Source: Planctomycetales bacterium (GTDB lineage Bacteria; Planctomycetota; Planctomycetia; Pirellulales; Thermoguttaceae). Taken from it: a DNA stretch of 47,148 nt. The notes below the pieces were generated by a model that had not been told where the DNA came from, made no database searches, and worked only from the letters and a program-made list of their open reading frames with translations. How positions within the stretch are numbered: the stretch's first letter is position 1; every line of letters starts with the position of its first letter. This document shows, in pieces, positions 1-9,222 of the stretch. The DNA lies in the NCBI GenBank assembly GCA_007119795.1, contig SKOZ01000094.1, forward strand, positions 1 to 47,148. The letters are read 5' to 3'. Both the position numbers and the translations under genes were made by a program.

Positions 1-1248
1 GGCGTAGTCCTCGCCCGGGGCATGAATACCATCGCCTTCACGAACCACCTCCTCTGCGACGTCTTCGCGCTGACGGCCTTCATGCGCGAGGCCCGCGATA
101 GGAACGCCGCCCGGTACGTCCCGGAGATCCTCGACGCCTGGGAGGAGGTTGCTCCCCGGTTCCGCGGATCGGACTTCCCCAAGTTCGAGGCCCTAGGGCC
201 GGCGATCGAGGCCAAGGTGCCGCGGGAGCGGGAGCTGTTGCGGGCCTACGTGGTCTGGGCGGCGGCGACCAGCGTCCACGTCCTGCCGCTCTGCGAGGAG
301 ATCCTTGCCAATCGTTGGATCCCCGAGTACCAGCGGGCGGTGCTCCTGGCCACGCCCGATGTGGCCCAGGCGGCCGCTCGCGAGACGGCCTACCGCCACG
401 GCCGGCCGGAGCGGGGCCGCGGACCCATGCTGGGCGTCCTCTGGCGGACCAACGGCGAGATCGTCGCCGGGGCCGATCCGCCCATGGCGCGGGTTCTCCC
501 GGTGGTCGATGCCGTGCTCGACGCCCTTCCCGGAGGCGACCGCTACTTCGAAGACGCCCGCCGGCAACGCGCCGAGACGGCCCAGCACCACCTCGACCGG
601 TGGAACAACGAGACGATGTACTTCTTCGACCGCGAGGCGAAGATGGGGCAGTTCAGCGCGCTCTGGCGGAGCTTCACCTGCGGCTACCTCCGGCAGCTCC
701 TCAACGAGGAGTACCCCTCCACGAACATGCCCATGGTGATCCGTACCCCGCGGCGGGATATCGCCGACGGCACGAGCCACCTGGCCGAGGAGTTCACCTT
801 CCTGAGCGTTGTCTACTGGGGAGCGCTGCCGGAGACATTCCCCGGCGTCTTCCGCAATCCCCTGGACCACGACGGGTTGGCCTATGCCGAGGTCCGCATG
901 TTCCTCCCCAAGCGGCGGCTCGTCTGGCTCCGTCACTGGCCGAGCGCCATCTCTCCGATCGGCGGCGTCCCCGGCGAATTCCCCGAATTGCCCGACGCCG
1001 ACGAACCCGACGAACCCGCCGACGGCAGCGAGGGGCACTGGTACGTGGGCCGGGAACCGCACATCCCCACGCACTGGAACCTGATGAACCAGAACTGGAC
1101 GGTCCATCTCGTTCCCGCAACCCAGCCCGTTTTGCCGGTGATCCTGCAAACGCCGCCGCCGGTTCCCGAGTTTTACGCGGGTGGCTACCGCCTCCCCGAC
1201 TTGGGCGCGCTCACGGCGGCCGACATCGCCCGCATCAGCCCCCATTAG
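1..1248 (+). CDS. Hypothetical protein, 5' end outside window
   Basis: The frame is open from base 1 and the first ATG is at 22, with no clear ribosome binding site before it, so the true start probably lies left of the window. At least 408 residues are visible. I recognise no family. The visible part is acidic to neutral and rich in Arg, Trp and Pro; it has no membrane segment and ends in a Pro-rich tail. It stops 10 bp before a TadE-like prepilin gene on the same strand, so it is probably the last part of an upstream Tad-operon gene, perhaps a large minor-pilin or pilus-tip protein whose hydrophobic N-terminus is missing here. That role is inference from position only. Confidence 0.7.
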   Translation, partial: GVVLARGMNTIAFTNHLLCDVFALTAFMREARDRNAARYVPEILDAWEEVAPRFRGSDFPKFEALGPAIEAKVPRERELLRAYVVWAAATSVHVLPLCEEILANRWIPEYQRAVLLATPDVAQAAARETAYRHGRPERGRGPMLGVLWRTNGEIVAGADPPMARVLPVVDAVLDALPGGDRYFEDARRQRAETAQHHLDRWNNETMYFFDREAKMGQFSALWRSFTCGYLRQLLNEEYPSTNMPMVIRTPRRDIADGTSHLAEEFTFLSVVYWGALPETFPGVFRNPLDHDGLAYAEVRMFLPKRRLVWLRHWPSAISPIGGVPGEFPELPDADEPDEPADGSEGHWYVGREPHIPTHWNLMNQNWTVHLVPATQPVLPVILQTPPPVPEFYAGGYRLPDLGALTAADIARISPH

Positions 1249-1258
1249 GGCCCCGGTC

Positions 1259-2293
1259 ATGCCCCCCCATGCAATCACACCCGGAGACACCGAGTCGATC
1301 CGCGATCGTCGGCGTGGTCTCTCCACGCTGGAGATGGTCCTCAGCCTGCCGATCCTCCTGATGCTCATGGCGCTGATGATCAACTTCGGTACGGCGGCCT
1401 CGTGGAAGGTCCGCGCCCTCTCGGCCTCGCGCGACGCCGCCTGGAGCTCGCGCCCGCCGCGGAGCGGGGGGACGAACCCTCGACCCTTCTATTGGCCGAG
1501 CGACGCCGGAGCCGGTGCGCGCGGTACGGCCGATGCCGAAGTGCTCGACGATTCCCGGGTCGATCACCCCGTGGCCCGCGGACCGCTCCCCTACGGCACG
1601 AGAGTCGATGAACGCCTGCTCGATCCCACCCGCGGCATGCGCGAAGGCGCTTCGGACATCCGCCGCAGCTTTCCTATGCTGGCCCGGATGGGCTCGTACG
1701 CGCTCCGGTCGCGGCATCCCCTGCTCGACGACAAGTGGCAGTACTGGCGCATGGGCGTACGAGATTATTCGTGGACGGGCCCGAGCAACCGGGGCAGGCG
1801 TATTCCCGTCATCTACGACCTGCCACAGGCAGGGGGTATCTATGCGCAGGACTATATCGAGGCCGTGGTGGCCATCTACTATGCCCCATTCCGCGCAGCC
1901 CTCCGCCCGCTCGACCGCGACGAGGAGTTCATCGAATACAGCCGGAGATTCGACTGGGGCACCGGCCCGCCCGACTTCCACCCCCGCCTGAGTCGCTTCT
2001 GCTCATTGGACCACGACGAGGCGCAGGAGCGGGTGACCGATCTGGTCGACCGCATCCGCGGCCGGCCGGCCACGGAGGAGCAGGCGCGGATCCCCTGCGT
2101 GGCCGAACGGATGACCGACGGCTTCATCGGCCTTTACGAGCGAGTCATTGCCGAGCTGGAGCAACTCCTCGATGCGGATCCTCCCCCGCCAGCAGCGGAG
2201 GCAGCCGCCATCCGCCGGGAGATCGCCGAACTTGAGTCCCGCATCGAGACGCTCGAAGCGTTCCGCGCCCAACTCCAGGCAGGTGGCGGGTGA
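1259..2293 (+). CDS. TadE-like prepilin / pseudopilin
   Basis: A 344-residue protein starting at ATG 1259; the frame is open further upstream but overlaps the preceding gene. Residues 20-40 form a type IV prepilin-like signal: RGLSTLEMVLSLPILLML, with Gly20 before the cleavage point and Glu25 at mature position +5, preceded by a basic leader. The rest is soluble and ends in a Pro-rich stretch followed by a predicted coiled coil (about 318-342). TadE/TadF proteins are minor pilins of Flp/Tad systems, usually 150-200 residues, so this one is long. It sits just upstream of cpaB, cpaF, tadB and tadC genes, which supports a pilus-assembly role at the inner membrane. Confidence 0.72.
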   Translation: MPPHAITPGDTESIRDRRRGLSTLEMVLSLPILLMLMALMINFGTAASWKVRALSASRDAAWSSRPPRSGGTNPRPFYWPSDAGAGARGTADAEVLDDSRVDHPVARGPLPYGTRVDERLLDPTRGMREGASDIRRSFPMLARMGSYALRSRHPLLDDKWQYWRMGVRDYSWTGPSNRGRRIPVIYDLPQAGGIYAQDYIEAVVAIYYAPFRAALRPLDRDEEFIEYSRRFDWGTGPPDFHPRLSRFCSLDHDEAQERVTDLVDRIRGRPATEEQARIPCVAERMTDGFIGLYERVIAELEQLLDADPPPPAAEAAAIRREIAELESRIETLEAFRAQLQAGGG

Positions 2294-2341
2294 GCCCTAT
2301 TCCTTTTCCTCGACTTCGCGCAAATCGCCCACCTCGAACCG

Positions 2342-3379
2342 ATGCAGGATAGACCGCACCCTCTCGCCGACCGCGAAGCGAACCGGCCCGGGGAGCCGGC
2401 GCCCCCCTCTGCAGGCCTTGGTGCCTTGGCGGCGCGGATAGCGGCCTGGACGACCAACGGGCTGGTGACGGCGATGGTGCTCGTGGCGGGCTTGGGGTTC
2501 GGCCGCCAGGTCCTCCGCTGGTGGGCCGAGGGCGAGGAGCCACCGCCGCCGTTGACCGCGGCCGATCCCTTCGCCGACGGGACAGTCCGCCTCCAGTTCG
2601 CCGAGCAGCCGTGGGGGATTGCCCGCGAACAGGTCGCCGGACCGCGGGAATCGGCCGTGGCGGCCCTGCGGCGGCTCGTTGCCGAGGAGACCTCCCGTGT
2701 CGCCGAGGGGTGGGCTGGCGATGCACGAAGCACCAGCGATGCACGCACACCCGAGGGGCCAGCCGGACGGGGTGACATACCCGCAGAAGAGGCACTGCTT
2801 CTGGAGCGGCTCGCCAGCAGCGAACCGGCTGCGGAGGGGGCGGGTTGGGCCCTCTTCGAGCTCGAAGGAGTCATCCCCATGGCTGTGGGGCTGGTCGGTC
2901 AGTGGCCATGGCCCGCCGCGCCCTCAGGCAGCCTGGTGGGGGAGCCGGACGAGGCCGCTTCGGTTGCCTTGGCTCGCCCCCACGTGGTAACTTGGGGTAT
3001 AGGAATGCCTTCCGGCGAGCGGTCGTGGGCGGTGTATGCTTTTCGGGCCCATTCGGGGCCGAGCAAAGACACGGGAGTAGGCGCCGTGCCCGCACCACCC
3101 GGCGGGAGGAGGCTGGCGGCGCTGGAGTCGGCTGACGGGGGGCGATGGACCGTCTTTTCGGCGCAGCCGGGGGGAGTTTCGGCGTCGGTTGCGGCGTGGC
3201 AGGGGTATTTCGAGCAATGGTTTACCGGGCAGGGCTGGCACCGGCAGGGGCCGTGGCGTGAGGGGCCGGCGGGCCGGCAGGGACGCTTTGTCCGCGGAGG
3301 CGATCTTTCCCGGTCGGTCGGCGTCCACATCAGCGCCTCCGTCGAGGAAGACCTGCTTGCCGTGCTAACGGAGGAATAG
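2342..3379 (+). CDS. Membrane-anchored hypothetical protein of the Tad locus
   Basis: A 345-residue protein with a Pro-rich N-terminus, one membrane segment at about residues 38-56 (NGLVTAMVLVAGLGFG) and a large extracytoplasmic domain without recognised motifs. The ATG at 2342 follows the stop of the prepilin-like gene by 48 bp. The family is unknown to me. Its place between a pseudopilin and the cpaB-like gene suggests a pilus accessory protein, perhaps anchored to the inner membrane and reaching into the periplasm. Confidence 0.6.
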   Translation: MQDRPHPLADREANRPGEPAPPSAGLGALAARIAAWTTNGLVTAMVLVAGLGFGRQVLRWWAEGEEPPPPLTAADPFADGTVRLQFAEQPWGIAREQVAGPRESAVAALRRLVAEETSRVAEGWAGDARSTSDARTPEGPAGRGDIPAEEALLLERLASSEPAAEGAGWALFELEGVIPMAVGLVGQWPWPAAPSGSLVGEPDEAASVALARPHVVTWGIGMPSGERSWAVYAFRAHSGPSKDTGVGAVPAPPGGRRLAALESADGGRWTVFSAQPGGVSASVAAWQGYFEQWFTGQGWHRQGPWREGPAGRQGRFVRGGDLSRSVGVHISASVEEDLLAVLTEE

Positions 3380-3496
3380 GGAAGGGGAGGGAAAGCGTCG
3401 GAGACGTCCACAAAGATTCCATGCGCCTGGGGCGCGGTCTCCGTTTTCTGTCCCCTCCACCCGCATCACCAACTACACCCGTGGTGGCCGGAAATC

Positions 3497-4264
3497 ATGA
3501 AAGGCTTGTCAGGCCTCATTCTCGCGATTGGACTGGGGATCATCGGTGCCGTTTTCAACTTCGCGTACCTGACGCAGAAGTCCCGCGATTTCGAGCGGGT
3601 GGCCTTCGTGGGCATTCGCGGCGACGTCAACCTGGCCCCCGGCGAACGGCTTACCGAGGAGGTCATCGTCCCCGTAGAGATCCCGGCGGCGAACATCGGC
3701 AACCTCGACGATTTCGCCTACCGCTACGCGGGGCGGGGCGACCGCAGCCTCGTCGGCTGGACCGTGGCCCGCCCCATTGCCGGCGGCTCGCTGGTGCTCC
3801 GCGACCACCTGGCCACCCCGCCGGATCGACTCGACCTCGGCGGTGACGGCGCGGAGGACGAGCGGGCCATGTGGATTCCGGTGAACACGCGGACCTTTGT
3901 GCCCTCGCTGGTCAACCCGGGCGACCAGGTCTCCTTTCTGGTCGGCGGGGGGACGGCACCGAGCCGAGCCCCATCCCTGGCAGACGAATACGACGAGGAA
4001 GCGGCCTTCAACGCCCCGCTGCGCAGCGGTCCGGGCGCATCCACGGAAATCGTCGGCCCCTTCGAGATCCTGGCCCTGGGCAACCGTCTGGGGAGCGCCG
4101 AGGTCTTCCGCGGCGCGCAGATGCCACACGCCCAGGAGAACGTGATGGCCGTTCGCGTACGCGTCGCCGACGACGGCCGCCTGGAACCGAAGGCGCAGCA
4201 GCTCTGGGACGTGCTGCGGGCGACGAACTTCAGCGACGTCGGCGTCCTCCTCCACCCGCGATAG
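3497..4264 (+). CDS. cpaB: Flp pilus assembly protein CpaB/RcpC-like (SAF domain)
   Basis: A 255-residue protein with an N-terminal signal anchor (residues 1-24, KGLSGLILAIGLGIIGAVF). A SAF-like region follows (about 40-100), with the pattern APGERLTEEVIVPVEIP then a second block, GWTVARPIAGGSLVLRDHL. This is typical of CpaB/RcpC, which sits between inner membrane and secretin in Tad pilus machines. An RcpC-like C-terminal domain follows (VNPGDQVSFLVGG, then a region with FEILALGNRLG). It ends 8 bp before the cpaF start. The Tad secretin (CpaC/RcpA) and CpaE are not in the window and may lie to the left. Confidence 0.82.
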   Translation: MKGLSGLILAIGLGIIGAVFNFAYLTQKSRDFERVAFVGIRGDVNLAPGERLTEEVIVPVEIPAANIGNLDDFAYRYAGRGDRSLVGWTVARPIAGGSLVLRDHLATPPDRLDLGGDGAEDERAMWIPVNTRTFVPSLVNPGDQVSFLVGGGTAPSRAPSLADEYDEEAAFNAPLRSGPGASTEIVGPFEILALGNRLGSAEVFRGAQMPHAQENVMAVRVRVADDGRLEPKAQQLWDVLRATNFSDVGVLLHPR

Positions 4265-4272
4265 TAGATCTC

Positions 4273-6276
4273 ATGAAGGTCTGGTTCAACAAGATCAGCG
4301 AGAGCCGCCGGCAGATGATCGAGGTCGCCGATGGGGAGGTGACCATCGGCCGCGACCCGGCCAACGCCGTGGTTCTGCGGAGCCCGCTCGTTTCCCGGCG
4401 GCACGCCGTCGTCCGCCCTGCCGATGGCGAGCTGGAGCTGGAGAACCTGGGCCTGAATAGCTGCCTCGTCGGCGACGAGGAGGTTCTCGGCGGCGAGAGG
4501 GCCCGCTTCGAGCCGGGGACCAAGGTCCGCATCTGGCCTTTCACGCTCTCTTTCGAAGCCGAAAAGGCGGCCGCCGTGAGCCGCGAGGAGCTCGAGGCCC
4601 ACCTCCGCTCCGTGATGGCCGACCTGGAGCTCCGCATCCACCGCAAGCTCCTCGAGCGGCTGGACCTTTACGAATTCGAGACGAACCGCGCCGGCGATCC
4701 GGAGAGCATCCTCCTCCTGGAGAACAACATCGAGGACGTCTGCCGGGACCTGACGGTCTTCGGCGAGGAGAACACGGCCGTCGTCGAGGAGTTGGCCGGG
4801 CTGGCGCTTCGCGACCACCTGGTCAACCGGTTGGTGATGGACCTGGGGACGGATGCGGTCTTCGACCTCGCCGCCCTGACGTCGAACGAGTTCGACGTCC
4901 CGGCGACGCTCGTCCCCGAGCGGGAGTCGGAGCTGCACGCCCTCCTCTCCTTCGCCCGCGAGCGGCTCCAGCTCGAGGAGTGCCGCGACGGCAGCGAGGA
5001 GATCGCCCGGGCGGAGGCGGGGTTTGCCGACGTCTTCCCCCTGCTGCGGCCGCATCTGCACCAGGAGCTGAAGAAGTATATCGTCCTGCGGACGCTGAAG
5101 AAGGACCTCAAGGACACGATCTTCGGCTTCGGCCCCTTGCAGGACCTGCTGCGGGCCCCGGCGGTGACGGAAATCATGGTCGTGGGCCGCGAGCAGATCT
5201 ACATCGAGCGCGACGGCGTCATCGAGAAGAGCGGGCGGCGGTTCATCTCCGACAAGGTCACCGAGTCGATCATCGAGCGGATCGTAGCCCAGGTGGGGCG
5301 GCGGATCGACAAGAGCCAGCCGCTGGTCGACGCCCGGCTGCCCGACGGCTCCCGCGTGAACGCCATCATCCCGCCGCTGGCCGTGAAGGGGCCCACGCTG
5401 ACGGTGCGGAAGTTCCCCACGCAGCGGCTGGCCATGGACGACCTCGTGGAGATGCGGAGCATCACGCCGGCGGCGGCGACCTTCGTGCGGGCCTGCGTCA
5501 TCGACCGGCGGAACGTCCTCGTCAGCGGCGGCACGGGGACCGGCAAGACGACGATGCTCAACGTCCTGAGCAGCTTCATCCCCTACCGGGAGCGGATCGT
5601 CACCATCGAGGACACCACCGAGCTCCGCCTCCACCAGGAGCACGTGGTCACCCTGGAGAGCAAACCCCCCAACGTCGAAGGCGCCGGCGCCTACACGATC
5701 CGCGACCTCGTCCGCAATGCCCTCCGCATGCGCCCCGACCGCGTCCTCGTGGGCGAGTGCCGGGGGCCGGAGGCGCTGGACATGATCCAGGCGATGAACA
5801 CCGGCCACGACGGCTCCATGACCACGGTGCACGCCAACAGCGCCCGCGAGGTCATCGAGCGGCTGGAGGTCCTGATCCTGATGGCGGCCGATCTGCCGGT
5901 GGTCTCGATCCACCGTCAGATCGCCTCGGCATTGGACATCGTGGTCCACATCAGCCGCCTGGCCGGGGGCCGCCGGGTGGTGACCCAGGTCTCCGAGGTC
6001 GTCCGCGTGGACCCCGAGACCCGCGAGATCGTGGTCATCGACATCTTCAATTTCCGCAACGGCCAGATGCTACTGCCCACCGGTTACCTCCCTTCCTTTG
6101 TCGATTCGCTCGTGGAGAAGGGCCTCCTGGATCTGAGCTTCCTCTACGGGAACGGTGCGGGCAACGGCAGCGGCGAGGGGGCTCCCGGCGAGGGCGCCGG
6201 GGCCGCGGCCGGGCCGTTGCGGCGAGGGGGAATCGTTCCCACCGACGCCGTACCTCGCACGGAAAGGGGGCGCTGA
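4273..6276 (+). CDS. cpaF: FHA domain - CpaF/TadA secretion ATPase fusion
   Basis: A 667-residue protein from ATG 4273. Residues 1-100 form an FHA domain: the phosphothreonine-binding signature is visible as GRDPANAV (26-33) and SRRH (41-44). The rest is a CpaF-type GspE/PilB-family ATPase. It has an N-terminal helical region, Walker A SGGTGTGKT with Lys425, an Asp/Glu-rich block with IEDTTELRL, Walker B region VLVGECRGPEALDM, and the His box TTVHANSA. It powers assembly of Tad pili at the inner membrane. CpaF usually lacks an FHA domain. The fusion, together with a Ser/Thr kinase gene 3 kb downstream, suggests control by phosphorylation. It is followed after 5 bp by tadB. Confidence 0.92.
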   Translation: MKVWFNKISESRRQMIEVADGEVTIGRDPANAVVLRSPLVSRRHAVVRPADGELELENLGLNSCLVGDEEVLGGERARFEPGTKVRIWPFTLSFEAEKAAAVSREELEAHLRSVMADLELRIHRKLLERLDLYEFETNRAGDPESILLLENNIEDVCRDLTVFGEENTAVVEELAGLALRDHLVNRLVMDLGTDAVFDLAALTSNEFDVPATLVPERESELHALLSFARERLQLEECRDGSEEIARAEAGFADVFPLLRPHLHQELKKYIVLRTLKKDLKDTIFGFGPLQDLLRAPAVTEIMVVGREQIYIERDGVIEKSGRRFISDKVTESIIERIVAQVGRRIDKSQPLVDARLPDGSRVNAIIPPLAVKGPTLTVRKFPTQRLAMDDLVEMRSITPAAATFVRACVIDRRNVLVSGGTGTGKTTMLNVLSSFIPYRERIVTIEDTTELRLHQEHVVTLESKPPNVEGAGAYTIRDLVRNALRMRPDRVLVGECRGPEALDMIQAMNTGHDGSMTTVHANSAREVIERLEVLILMAADLPVVSIHRQIASALDIVVHISRLAGGRRVVTQVSEVVRVDPETREIVVIDIFNFRNGQMLLPTGYLPSFVDSLVEKGLLDLSFLYGNGAGNGSGEGAPGEGAGAAAGPLRRGGIVPTDAVPRTERGR

Positions 6277-6281
6277 ACGCC

Positions 6282-7130
6282 GTGGACTGGATCGAAATCG
6301 GAATCAGCACGCTCCTCTTCGGCGCTGCCGGCGCGGCGGCCGGTTATGCCGGCCGCGACTGGCTGCTCGGAGCCTTCAACCGCTTGGAGCGCGACGTCGC
6401 CGAGAAGCTCCGCCGCCTCCGCCTCTCCACCGGCAATATCCGCGGCCAGATCGTCGCCTGGATCGCCCTCGTTGCCGGGGTCTTCTCCCTTCTCTGGATC
6501 GCGCTAAACAGCCCCGTCCTGGCCGTACTCGCGGCGGTCTTCCTGATCGCCGCCCCCTGGTATCTGCTGCGGCGGATGGCCGAGCGGCGCCGGCAGCGCA
6601 TCGAGGATCAGCTCGCCGACGCCATGGTCACCTTGGCCAACGCCGTCCGCGCCGGACTCTCCCTGCCGCAGTCGCTGGAGATCCTCGCCGCCCAGTGCCC
6701 CGCGCCGATCAACGAGGAGTTCCGCCAGATCGTCGGCGAGTACCGCCTGGGCAAGCCCCTGGAACGGACGCTCGAGGAGGCCAAGCAACGGCTGAGGAGC
6801 GAGAACTTCGCCCTCTTCGCCGCCGCCATCCAGGCCAGCCACCGCAGCGGCGGCCGCCTCAACGAGACGGTCGAGCGGATCGCGCAATCGGTGCTCGAGC
6901 TGCAGCGCCTGGAGCGAAAGGTCCTCGCCGAGACCGCCCAGGCCCGCAAGTCGGCGGTCTACATGGCCCTGGCTCCGGCGGTCATCCTCACGGTCTACTA
7001 CTTCGTGGACCCGGAAAACACGAGTCTCCTCTTCACCACCGTCCTCGGGCAGGTGCTCCTCTCCGCCGCCGTGATCCTCAACATCATCGCCTACTTTTGG
7101 GCCCGCCGCATACTTAGTCCGGAGTTTTGA
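6282..7130 (+). CDS. tadB: Tad pilus inner-membrane protein TadB (T2SF domain)
   Basis: A 282-residue protein. I chose the GTG at 6282, 5 bp after the cpaF stop, because a GGAAAGGGGG ribosome binding site lies just before it. It has an N-terminal hydrophobic segment (about 5-24), two adjoining segments at about 49-86, a T2SF (GspF-like) cytoplasmic domain at about 105-225 with ANAVRAGLSLPQSLEILA, and two C-terminal membrane helices. This is the TadB layout. With TadC it forms the inner-membrane platform for the CpaF ATPase. Its stop codon is part of a heptamer array (TTGAAGG unit at 7127-7133), which continues into the intergenic region. Confidence 0.9.
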   Translation: MDWIEIGISTLLFGAAGAAAGYAGRDWLLGAFNRLERDVAEKLRRLRLSTGNIRGQIVAWIALVAGVFSLLWIALNSPVLAVLAAVFLIAAPWYLLRRMAERRRQRIEDQLADAMVTLANAVRAGLSLPQSLEILAAQCPAPINEEFRQIVGEYRLGKPLERTLEEAKQRLRSENFALFAAAIQASHRSGGRLNETVERIAQSVLELQRLERKVLAETAQARKSAVYMALAPAVILTVYYFVDPENTSLLFTTVLGQVLLSAAVILNIIAYFWARRILSPEF

Positions 7131-7274
7131 AGGTTGTCAGTTGTTCGTTGTTAGTGGGTTGACGATTCTCCTGCTTTTCAATGCTTTTGCTTGGGAGCAG
7201 GAAACCCGCTACCCGCCACCAGCCACTCATCACCAGCCACTGGCCTCTAGCCTCTAGCCACCGTTCACTCTTTG
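7127..7274. repeat. Degenerate heptamer arrays between tadB and tadC
   Basis: Two phase-locked 7-bp arrays occupy the tadB-tadC gap. The first runs from 7127 to 7161: TTGAAGG, TTGTCAG, TTGTTCG, TTGTTAG, TGGGTTG, overlapping the tadB stop. The second, 7205-7274, has ten units: CCCGCTA, CCCGCCA, CCAGCCA, CTCATCA, CCAGCCA, CTGGCCT, CTAGCCT, CTAGCCA, CCGTTCA, CTCTTTG. Between them a short inverted repeat (CCTGCT 7170-7175 and AGCAGG 7196-7201) could form a weak hairpin. No T-run follows it, so I do not call a terminator. The unit CCAGCCA recurs at 23930-23957 and 16167. Confidence 0.75.
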
Positions 7275-7284
7275 GACCCGTAGC

Positions 7285-8220
7285 ATGCCTCCCCTCGCGC
7301 AGTTCACCTTCGTCGATAGCTTTCAGCTCATGGCGAGCCTGCTGATTGGTTCGGCGCTGGCGGTGGGGGGCTGGTGGCTCTGGCGGGTCCTGCAGTCGGA
7401 GGATCTTCACCAGGGCGACGAGTGGCGCTACGACGTCAGCCGCATCAACGAGCTGCGGAGACTGGACTTCGTCTTCCGCATCTTCCAGCCGGTGATCGCT
7501 CTGTTGGCCCGCTTCAACCGCACCGTCTTCCGCGACGGGCTGGGCGAAATGCAACGGGAGATCCAGGCGGCCGGTCTTCCCCGATTCTGGCTGGCCGAGG
7601 AGTATCTCGCCAAGCTCGAACTGGCAGCAATCCTCCTCTCGCCCGCGGTGATCTACCTCTTCGTCGGCTGGTTCGGTCCCTGGGGCCTGCTCCCGGCGGC
7701 CGGTGGGGTATTGGCCCTGGCCTGGCTGTTGCGTCGCCGGCTCTCGGTGCAGGCCCGGCGGCGGCTGCAACGCATCAAGCTGCGGATGCCCTTTCTGCTC
7801 GACCTGCTCACGCTGCTCATGGAGGCCGGTTCGACTTTCCTGGCGGCCCTGGGGCAGGGCGTGGAGGAGTTCCGCGGGCATCCGGTGGCCGAGGAGTTCG
7901 GCCGCGTGCTCACCGACATGACGCTGGGCAAGACGCGGGCGGAGGCGTTCACGGCCATGCGGGAACGGCTCGCCGACGATGAGATCGCCAGCATCATCGG
8001 TTCCATCCTCCAGGGCGAACAGCTGGGCACGCCGCTGGCGCGGATCTTCCGCACCCAGGCGGAGGTGTTACGATTGAAACGGACCCAGCGGGCGGAGACG
8101 CTCGCCGCCGAGGCGGGCGTCAACATGCTTCTCCCCGGAGTACTGGTGATGGTCGCCACGGTGCTTATCATCATCGGACCGTTTCTCCTCAATTACCTGC
8201 AATTCGGCCTGGCGCTCTGA
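7285..8220 (+). CDS. tadC: Tad pilus inner-membrane protein TadC (T2SF domain)
   Basis: A 311-residue protein with an N-terminal membrane helix (about 14-36), two adjacent helices at about 112-150, a T2SF domain at about 165-285 (MPFLLDLLTLLMEAGSTFLAAL and IIGSILQGEQLGTPLARI) and a final helix pair. This matches TadC, the partner of TadB in the Tad inner-membrane platform. The ATG at 7285 has no obvious Shine-Dalgarno sequence and comes 10 bp after a heptamer array. The next gene starts 18 bp downstream. Confidence 0.9.
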   Translation: MPPLAQFTFVDSFQLMASLLIGSALAVGGWWLWRVLQSEDLHQGDEWRYDVSRINELRRLDFVFRIFQPVIALLARFNRTVFRDGLGEMQREIQAAGLPRFWLAEEYLAKLELAAILLSPAVIYLFVGWFGPWGLLPAAGGVLALAWLLRRRLSVQARRRLQRIKLRMPFLLDLLTLLMEAGSTFLAALGQGVEEFRGHPVAEEFGRVLTDMTLGKTRAEAFTAMRERLADDEIASIIGSILQGEQLGTPLARIFRTQAEVLRLKRTQRAETLAAEAGVNMLLPGVLVMVATVLIIIGPFLLNYLQFGLAL

Positions 8221-8238
8221 AAGGGATCGCGCAGACGC

Positions 8239-9147
8239 ATGCCCATCCGCATCACTTGCCCTCGTTGCCAGCATTCGCTTGCCGTCCCCAGCCGGTCGGC
8301 GGGGAGCTACGCAACCTGCCCGCGGTGCGAGGGGCGCGTTTGGGTGCCCAAGGAGGGCGAGCGGGGGCGGGCGGAGACCCTGGGCCGGCGCGAGACGGAC
8401 AAGGCCGCCGAGGCCGGCCGCGAACGCCCGGTGGCCAAGCCTGCGGTGGCCTCGCCCCCCGTGGCGGCCCCGCCAAGACCCCCGTCGCGTGAAGCCCAGG
8501 GAGAGGCCGCAGCCCCACCGCGGAGCGACCCGGACGCTGGTACGCACGCACCTACTCCCGCACCGCCGCCGGTCGGGGGCAGCCCGGCGGGTGCGCCCGC
8601 TCCTCCGCCCGGTCCTCCGGCGCCGGGGAGCGGCAAGAAGGCCCGCCTGGTGACAGCGTCCGCGGCCCCCGCCGGTCTCGCCCCTGCCGCCGACGGCGGA
8701 CTGCCCGAACTCCATCTTCAGGAGGGCCGGGAACGCGATACGACCGAAAGGTCGGGCACTCAGCTCAATCCGCTGATCCTCTTGGTGCTCTTATGCGCGA
8801 GTGTTACGCTCTCGGCGATCATGATATTGATGGACATCGAAGGGCCGGGCGGCTCGCGGGCAGCGGTCCGCCGGGACCAGGCGCGGGAGGTGATCGCGCG
8901 GGAATACCTCCCTCCGCCGGAGGAGTTGGCTGAGGGTGCGCTGCGGCTGGAGCCCTACCAGGTCGTCCTCCGCGAGGCCATTCAGGCCCATCGCCGCGGC
9001 GACCGGCGGACCGAGGAGGCCCGCTACCTCGAGGTGCTGAAGCTCTTGCGCGCCGAGCGTCACCCCGACTCTCGGGGCCTGACGGGCAGCCGCGCCAACG
9101 ACGTCCGCCTCGAAGAGCAGATCGCCTTGCTGCTCAGGGGCGGGTGA
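8239..9147 (+). CDS. Zinc-ribbon, proline-rich single-pass membrane protein
   Basis: A 302-residue protein. The N-terminus carries two CxxC pairs (Cys7/Cys10 and Cys27/Cys30) in a pattern seen in planctomycete zinc-ribbon leader domains. A low-complexity Pro/Ala/Arg linker follows (about 40-150). A membrane segment lies at about 176-198 (LNPLILLVLLCASVTLSAIM), and a helical extracytoplasmic domain of about 100 residues ends the protein. The N-terminus is predicted cytoplasmic and would bind Zn. The function is unknown. The position between tadC and the large kinase gene, on the same strand, makes it a candidate accessory or signalling component of the Tad locus. Confidence 0.7.
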   Translation: MPIRITCPRCQHSLAVPSRSAGSYATCPRCEGRVWVPKEGERGRAETLGRRETDKAAEAGRERPVAKPAVASPPVAAPPRPPSREAQGEAAAPPRSDPDAGTHAPTPAPPPVGGSPAGAPAPPPGPPAPGSGKKARLVTASAAPAGLAPAADGGLPELHLQEGRERDTTERSGTQLNPLILLVLLCASVTLSAIMILMDIEGPGGSRAAVRRDQAREVIAREYLPPPEELAEGALRLEPYQVVLREAIQAHRRGDRRTEEARYLEVLKLLRAERHPDSRGLTGSRANDVRLEEQIALLLRGG

Positions 9148-9222
9148 CACGGCCGAATGTGCTAAGAGGAGTATTGAACCGGATTACTGCCCACGGCAGT
9201 CGATCCCAATTGAGAAAAGAGC

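Noticed and set aside
3437..3483. Further heptamer array upstream of cpaB
   Set aside because: Units such as GTTTTCT and CGCATCA CCAACTA resemble the family, but the phase is kept over too few units to be convincing.
7170..7201. Possible rho-independent terminator after tadB
   Set aside because: The stem is only 6 bp (CCTGCT/AGCAGG) with a long loop, and no T-run follows.
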